Shown one piece after another: positions 60,069 to 64,000 of a stretch of 64,000 nt of DNA. The DNA comes from an uncultured Pseudomonadota bacterium (lineage in GTDB: Bacteria > Myxococcota_A > UBA796 > SXON01). The stretch is from assembly GCA_903900265.1 (NCBI GenBank), contig CAIUMM010000026.1, forward strand, positions 1-64,000. Reading direction: 5' to 3'. How positions within the stretch are numbered: the first letter of the stretch is position 1; each line of letters starts with the position of its first letter. A program made the translations under genes and the position numbers. The notes under the pieces are model-generated. The model was given only the letters and a program-made list of their open reading frames with translations, was not told the DNA's origin and did not search any database.

Positions 60069-60977
60069 CTACTCGACGCGGATGCGCTGTTCCGCCCACG
60101 TCATGCCGCCACGGCGATCCCGCACGACCACCCACAATGACTGGTCGGGTGCCGCTTCGTCCTTCTCGGGCGTGTACTCGATCTCGGTGTAGGGCCACAG
60201 CGTGTTCGATTGGTCGAACGAGCCATGTTGGAGGTACCAGCTGAAGTAGGGCTCTTCGGTGCGGGTCTCTTCCGCCCCGTCCTTATTGATGAAGCGGTAC
60301 TCCTCGATCGAGTCCATCGAGAGCGCAAGGTCGATCGCGTAGGTTTGGCCGGCGACGAGGGTGACGACGGCGCCTGGCGCGATCACCACGCCGTCGACGC
60401 TGATCGCGGCGATCGCTGGGTTGTGGTTCGGCGTGGTCGCGAGGCTGACGGGCACGCGCTTGTACGCCACTTCGATGTCGGCTTGCTCCGTCGCGAGCGT
60501 CGCGGTGTCGCCTTCGACGGTGGGAATCGCGGACACGAGCACCACCGCGGGCAGGCCCTCGAGCTTGTCGGCTTCGGTGAGCGCATCGAGGTAGTCGGTG
60601 GGCACGGTCCATGTCGGCGACAAGTACGGTTCAACACCGATCATGCCGGCTTCTTGGAGCGCTGCGAACGCCGCAGCGAGCTCCTCGGGGGTCATCGCGG
60701 CGGGATCTCCGGTCAAGCCGGCCAGCAGCTCGGGGTCCGGCGTGCAGGTGGAGAGGTCACTGCAGGCAAACCACGTGGTGAGGCCAACCGGGGACTGCGG
60801 TGACACCACGAGCGACGTGAAGGTGACGACGTCCCCCGGGCGCGGCTCTGCGGGCTCCGCCGCGACACCGAGCACGCGCAAGCGGTCTACGACGAAGGGC
60901 TGGGACAGCCCCAGCGAGTCGCATCCGGTCAGCGAGATGGCGGACAGAACGAAGAGAAATGAAGCTTTAGAACTCAA
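60069..60977 (-). CDS. Hypothetical lipoprotein downstream of the TonB-dependent receptor
   Basis: This 302-residue protein. No ATG precedes the lipoprotein signal in a sensible place. TTG 60975-60977 is preferred because GAGG lies six bases upstream and the product begins MSSKASFLFVLSAISLTGC. It overlaps the receptor gene by 11 bases. The body has Ig-like features (PRPGDVVTFTSLVVSPQSPV) and a C-terminal WVVVRDRRGGMTWAEQRIRVE strand pair. Two Cys (WFACSDLSTC) may form a disulfide. It may be a surface partner of the receptor. Confidence 0.72.
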   Translation of the reverse strand: MSSKASFLFVLSAISLTGCDSLGLSQPFVVDRLRVLGVAAEPAEPRPGDVVTFTSLVVSPQSPVGLTTWFACSDLSTCTPDPELLAGLTGDPAAMTPEELAAAFAALQEAGMIGVEPYLSPTWTVPTDYLDALTEADKLEGLPAVVLVSAIPTVEGDTATLATEQADIEVAYKRVPVSLATTPNHNPAIAAISVDGVVIAPGAVVTLVAGQTYAIDLALSMDSIEEYRFINKDGAEETRTEEPYFSWYLQHGSFDQSNTLWPYTEIEYTPEKDEAAPDQSLWVVVRDRRGGMTWAEQRIRVE

Positions 60978-63615
60978 ATTTCGCCTCGAATCCCGGGCTG
61001 GGGATGAACGGTAGCGAGGAGATGTAGGCTTTCTCGGTGTAGTCGTAATTGTAGATTTCAAACTCGGGATTTGTGCCGTGGACCGGGTTGATCAGGTCTA
61101 GGAACAGGTCGAGGGTCCACGCCTTGAAGGTAAAGACCTTGTCAATCCGTGCGCTGAGCGCCCAATAGGGGGGGAGCCGCTCGGAGTTGTATGGCGCGGT
61201 CGAGTATCCAGAGTAGCTGTCCTGATCGACGTCGTAGATGCCGAGGCTGTACGGCGTGGTCGGACTTCCGGTCGTGTATTGGAAACGCGCGGACACCTCG
61301 AGCTGCCACGGGAGCTTGTACCCTGCGACCCCGACGAGGTTGTGGGTCTGGTCATAGTCGAAGTTGTACCAGTCTTCGGTAGGGGCGTCCCGGCGCTCGC
61401 TCTTGGACAACGTGTAGCTGACCCAGCCGAAGAACTTTCCGATGGGATCGTGCCGAAGCATGATCTCAACGCCGTAGGAGCGGCCCGAGCCGTCGTTCAC
61501 GAAGAACGAGTCGTCGAGGCTTTTGAACTCGGGGTTTCCAACGATCAGGTTCGAGAACTGCTTGTAGAAGCCCTCGATGTCGCCGTGGATCGCTTGCCCG
61601 ATGTCCTGCTCCCAGCCCAGCGCGGCGGAGAGGCACTGTTCGTTGTTCAGGTTCACCATGGCGTCGTCGCTGCGGTACATCTGGTAGGGCTGCGGGGGTT
61701 GGTGGTACAAGCCTACCGAGCCCTTGACCCGCATGTCGTCGCGGATGCTGAACTTCGTGGAGACGCGTGGATCCAGGTTGAACGCGCTTAGCTCCCCGGG
61801 GATCCACACTACAGTCCCGCGAATGCCCGGGGTGATCACCCAGCGATCGGTGTCCTTCAACGGGCGGATCGTGGCGAACAGGTAGGGGTCTGGTCCCCAG
61901 CCCGTCTGGCTATCTTTGAGGGTGAACGGCTCTCGCTCGGCGAGGGGGTCGGTCTCGGCGAAGCCAGAGGGATCGTAGGGCAGCTGCACTTCGAACGGAG
62001 AAACGCCGCCGACAAAGTCGATGCCGGGGACGATGCGGATGTGCGGGTTGGGCGTCCAGGGAAGCTCAGCGCGCACCTCGCCCAGCCATTGCGACTGGAT
62101 CAGCCGCCAGGAGTCGCCCACGATGAGGCTCGCGTAGTCCCGCCCGAACGACGGGACAAACCGCAGGGACAGATGCTCGTTGAACGGGTGCTCCCACTTG
62201 ATGAGCAGGCGGTGGGTGGAGTACGTCGTGCCGAAGCTGCCCTGCGTGTCCTGATCGGTGCCTTGCGCGGTGCCCTCGGGGCTCTGCGCCTGCAGCACAT
62301 CCTCGAAGCCGAAGAGCAATACGCTGAAGGTGTCTCGATGTCCCAGCAGCTCGTATTTGGCTTGGTAGTCGTACCAGCGGGGCGCGATGGTGAAGCCGTT
62401 GTTCCCGGTGAGGTCGAGGATCGGCGGTAGCAGCGCATCGATGTACGAGCGGCGACCGGCGAGGCCGATGGCGTGCTGCTTCTTCTTGCCGAAGCGGCCC
62501 ATGATCATCGCGCCCGTGTCCAAGGCGTCGGTGTTCCAGGTGACCTTGTTGCGGTCAGGCCACTTCTGCACCGTGGTGACGTCGACGACCCCGCCCATGC
62601 CTCGCCCATACTGCACGCCGAATCCGCCGGGCAAGTAGTCCACGGCGCTGACGAGGTCGGGGTTGATGACCGACTCAAAGCCCCCGAGGTGGTAGATGTA
62701 AGGGATGCGGATGCCGTCGACGTAGACACCCGAATCTTCCGGGTTTGAACCGCGAATGATCAGCAGGCCGGTGCCGAACGGCGCCCGCGCCGCACCGGGG
62801 AGGCTCTGTACGACTCGGATCGGGTCTCCGAAGGTGCCGGGGATGCGCTTGACGGTCTCCATCGAGATCGTGCGCTGCGTGACCTCGTTTTTATCCTTGT
62901 CGTAATAGGCATAGAGCGCGTCTTCGGTCTGCACCGTGCGCATCCACAAGCGCACGTCCAGCGCCTGACCGGCGACGAGGCTGATCTCCTGCGTCACGCT
63001 GCCCAGCGAAGGGTCGGCGGCGCGCAGCGTCCAGGTGCCGTCGGGGACGCCGCGGAGGGAGAACGCGCCGAGTTCGTCGGTCTCGGTGGTGTAGGTCTTG
63101 CCGTTGGACACGGCCTCCGGCACGTCCACAACGACCGGCACATGAGCGAGCAGGCGGCGGGAGCCCATCTCGCGGAGCACGCCGGTGACGTTGACCGGCG
63201 CTTCGGCCGGAGCTACCTCTGCGGTGGGTGCCGGTGCCTTGAATACAAATCCATAGTCAAACTGGATGATCACCGGAACGGGGCCGGTTGCATCCTCTGC
63301 GGGGCGGAACACGAACTGCCGGGCGGCGGTGACCGCGGCCTCATCGAAGCCGTACCCGACCGGGCTCTCGACGGTGACGTTGGTGACGGTGCCGGTCGCG
63401 TCGATCTCGATGTCGAGGATGACGTGCGCTTCGACGCCAGCAGCCTGAGCTTCGGCCGGGTAGGGCGCGTCGACGAAGTTGACTAGCTCGGGGTTTCGGG
63501 TGAGCGGCGGAGGCTCTTCCGGTGCGGGAGCGGTAGCCGACGCCGCAGGATCGGCTGGCGGGCCGTCGCCGGCCCATGCGGACGTAGCGAGCAGGGCGAG
63601 GAGGGTAGGGATCAT
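60967..63615 (-). CDS. TonB-dependent receptor with fused N-terminal TonB-like domain
   Basis: This 882-residue protein starts at ATG 63613-63615 with signal MIPTLLALLATSAWA. Residues about 38-125 resemble a TonB C-terminal domain (APYPAEAQAAGVEAHVILDI, then AARQFVFRPAED). A carboxypeptidase-regulatory-like beta sandwich (about 138-215; TDELGAFSLRGVPDGTWTLR) comes next, then the plug (RIPGTFGDPIRVVQSLPGA, GLLIIRGSNPEDSGVYVDGI) and a 22-strand-type barrel ending SPGFEAKFEF. The architecture is known in Myxococcota relatives but is unlike enteric receptors. Its ATG overlaps the stop of the upstream TonB-family gene. The ligand is unknown. Confidence 0.88.
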   Translation of the reverse strand: MIPTLLALLATSAWAGDGPPADPAASATAPAPEEPPPLTRNPELVNFVDAPYPAEAQAAGVEAHVILDIEIDATGTVTNVTVESPVGYGFDEAAVTAARQFVFRPAEDATGPVPVIIQFDYGFVFKAPAPTAEVAPAEAPVNVTGVLREMGSRRLLAHVPVVVDVPEAVSNGKTYTTETDELGAFSLRGVPDGTWTLRAADPSLGSVTQEISLVAGQALDVRLWMRTVQTEDALYAYYDKDKNEVTQRTISMETVKRIPGTFGDPIRVVQSLPGAARAPFGTGLLIIRGSNPEDSGVYVDGIRIPYIYHLGGFESVINPDLVSAVDYLPGGFGVQYGRGMGGVVDVTTVQKWPDRNKVTWNTDALDTGAMIMGRFGKKKQHAIGLAGRRSYIDALLPPILDLTGNNGFTIAPRWYDYQAKYELLGHRDTFSVLLFGFEDVLQAQSPEGTAQGTDQDTQGSFGTTYSTHRLLIKWEHPFNEHLSLRFVPSFGRDYASLIVGDSWRLIQSQWLGEVRAELPWTPNPHIRIVPGIDFVGGVSPFEVQLPYDPSGFAETDPLAEREPFTLKDSQTGWGPDPYLFATIRPLKDTDRWVITPGIRGTVVWIPGELSAFNLDPRVSTKFSIRDDMRVKGSVGLYHQPPQPYQMYRSDDAMVNLNNEQCLSAALGWEQDIGQAIHGDIEGFYKQFSNLIVGNPEFKSLDDSFFVNDGSGRSYGVEIMLRHDPIGKFFGWVSYTLSKSERRDAPTEDWYNFDYDQTHNLVGVAGYKLPWQLEVSARFQYTTGSPTTPYSLGIYDVDQDSYSGYSTAPYNSERLPPYWALSARIDKVFTFKAWTLDLFLDLINPVHGTNPEFEIYNYDYTEKAYISSLPFIPSPGFEAKFEF

Positions 63616-64000
63616 GGGTTCTGCACCACGACGCAGGTTTGTGGCATTCCGGTGATCGCGACGGCGACGCCGTCCTGCATCGCCGGCTTCCAGGTTGAGC
63701 GCTTCCAAGCAGCGACGCAGGCTTCTTCGATGCCGTATCCGAGCGGGGCCGAGACGACCTTCACGCTGCTGACCTGGCCGGCTGCGTCGATGTCGAGGCG
63801 CACCTGCACCGTGCCTTCAATGTTCGCTTTGCGGGCTTCGTCGGGCGCTTCAAACACCGGGCGGAAGTTCATCTTGGGGCGTGTGGTGACCGCAGCCCAC
63901 GCCCTGGGCGCGCGCGCTTCATCGAGGCTGAGCCCCGCCCCTTGAGCGGCGACTTGCGTGGTGTTCCCGGCGCGAACCGAGAGCCCGGTCGTGGCGGTCG
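63612..64000 (-). CDS. TonB-family protein, C-terminal part (5' end beyond the right edge)
   Basis: The last 129 codons are visible, ending at TGA 63612-63614; the frame is open to the window edge, so the start lies outside. The C-terminal domain EGTVQVRLDIDAAGQVSSVK, VVSAPLGYGIEEACVAAWK and STWKPAMQDGVAVAI is the TonB_C pattern, resembling the N-terminal domain of the adjacent receptor. The ATGA overlap with the receptor gene couples their translation. A dedicated energy transducer or a second fused receptor are the two readings. Confidence 0.75.
   Translation of the reverse strand, partial: TATTGLSVRAGNTTQVAAQGAGLSLDEARAPRAWAAVTTRPKMNFRPVFEAPDEARKANIEGTVQVRLDIDAAGQVSSVKVVSAPLGYGIEEACVAAWKRSTWKPAMQDGVAVAITGMPQTCVVVQNP

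Overview
The window is high-GC bacterial chromosome, gene-dense on both strands. It most likely comes from an uncultured or little-studied member of the Myxococcota (former Deltaproteobacteria). The evidence is a MYXO-CTERM-like sorting tail (protein at 38745-39965), many short-signal lipoproteins with Asp/Thr/Ala acidic linkers, AgmX/PglI-type TonB-like C-termini, and above all a gene cluster matching the Glt gliding / Nfs spore-coat envelope machine of Myxococcus xanthus. I saw no tRNA, rRNA, insertion sequence, CRISPR array or phage module.

Layout. 1-6137: secreted or lipid-anchored proteins of unknown role (two hypotheticals, a SOUL heme-binding-family lipoprotein, a spherulin-4-type lipoprotein) around an ABC1/UbiB kinase overlapping an MpaB/rubber-oxygenase-type protein. 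6171-16626: housekeeping and stress genes (MATE exporter, SDR, GluQ tRNA-Asp synthetase, Lon-like protease, S41 C-terminal processing protease, dihydroorotase, an alpha/beta-hydrolase-like protein). 16627-22091: an accessory block on the + strand with a structured leader and possible sigma-54 promoter, a tandem pair of unrecognised paralogues, a calpain-family cysteine protease, a beta-helix protein, and a hydrolase-like lipoprotein gene broken by an in-frame amber codon. 22120-33951: a methyltransferase, a three-gene 5'-nucleotidase/lipoprotein/outer-membrane-barrel operon, a membrane glycosyltransferase coupled to a degenerate PAS sensor kinase, and a left-handed beta-helix nucleotidyltransferase-like protein. 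33957-38686: the essential run pyrH-frr-uppS-cdsA followed by accB-accC. 38745-46775: a MYXO-CTERM protein, a membrane glycosyltransferase-like protein, a lectin-domain lipoprotein, an enoyl-CoA hydratase, a DUF72 protein and a DEAD-box helicase.

46779-59499 (- strand) is the most interesting region. In transcription order it encodes two small outer-membrane beta-barrels (GltA/GltB-like), a 626-residue TPR-type protein (GltC-like), a ~1053-residue TPR protein (GltD-like), a TPR lipoprotein (GltE-like), two small GltF/CglF-like periplasmic proteins, an FHA-TM-TonB-like protein (GltG-like), and an FHA-less paralogue of the last. The order A/B-C-D-E-F-G is unbroken here, whereas in M. xanthus the Glt genes are split between loci. 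No AglQRS/TolQR-type motor is present in the window.

The right end (59594-64000) holds a secreted protein, a lipoprotein, a TonB-dependent receptor with its own N-terminal TonB-like domain, and the end of a TonB-family protein running off the edge. Genes are typically coupled by 1-4 base overlaps, and GTG or TTG starts are common.
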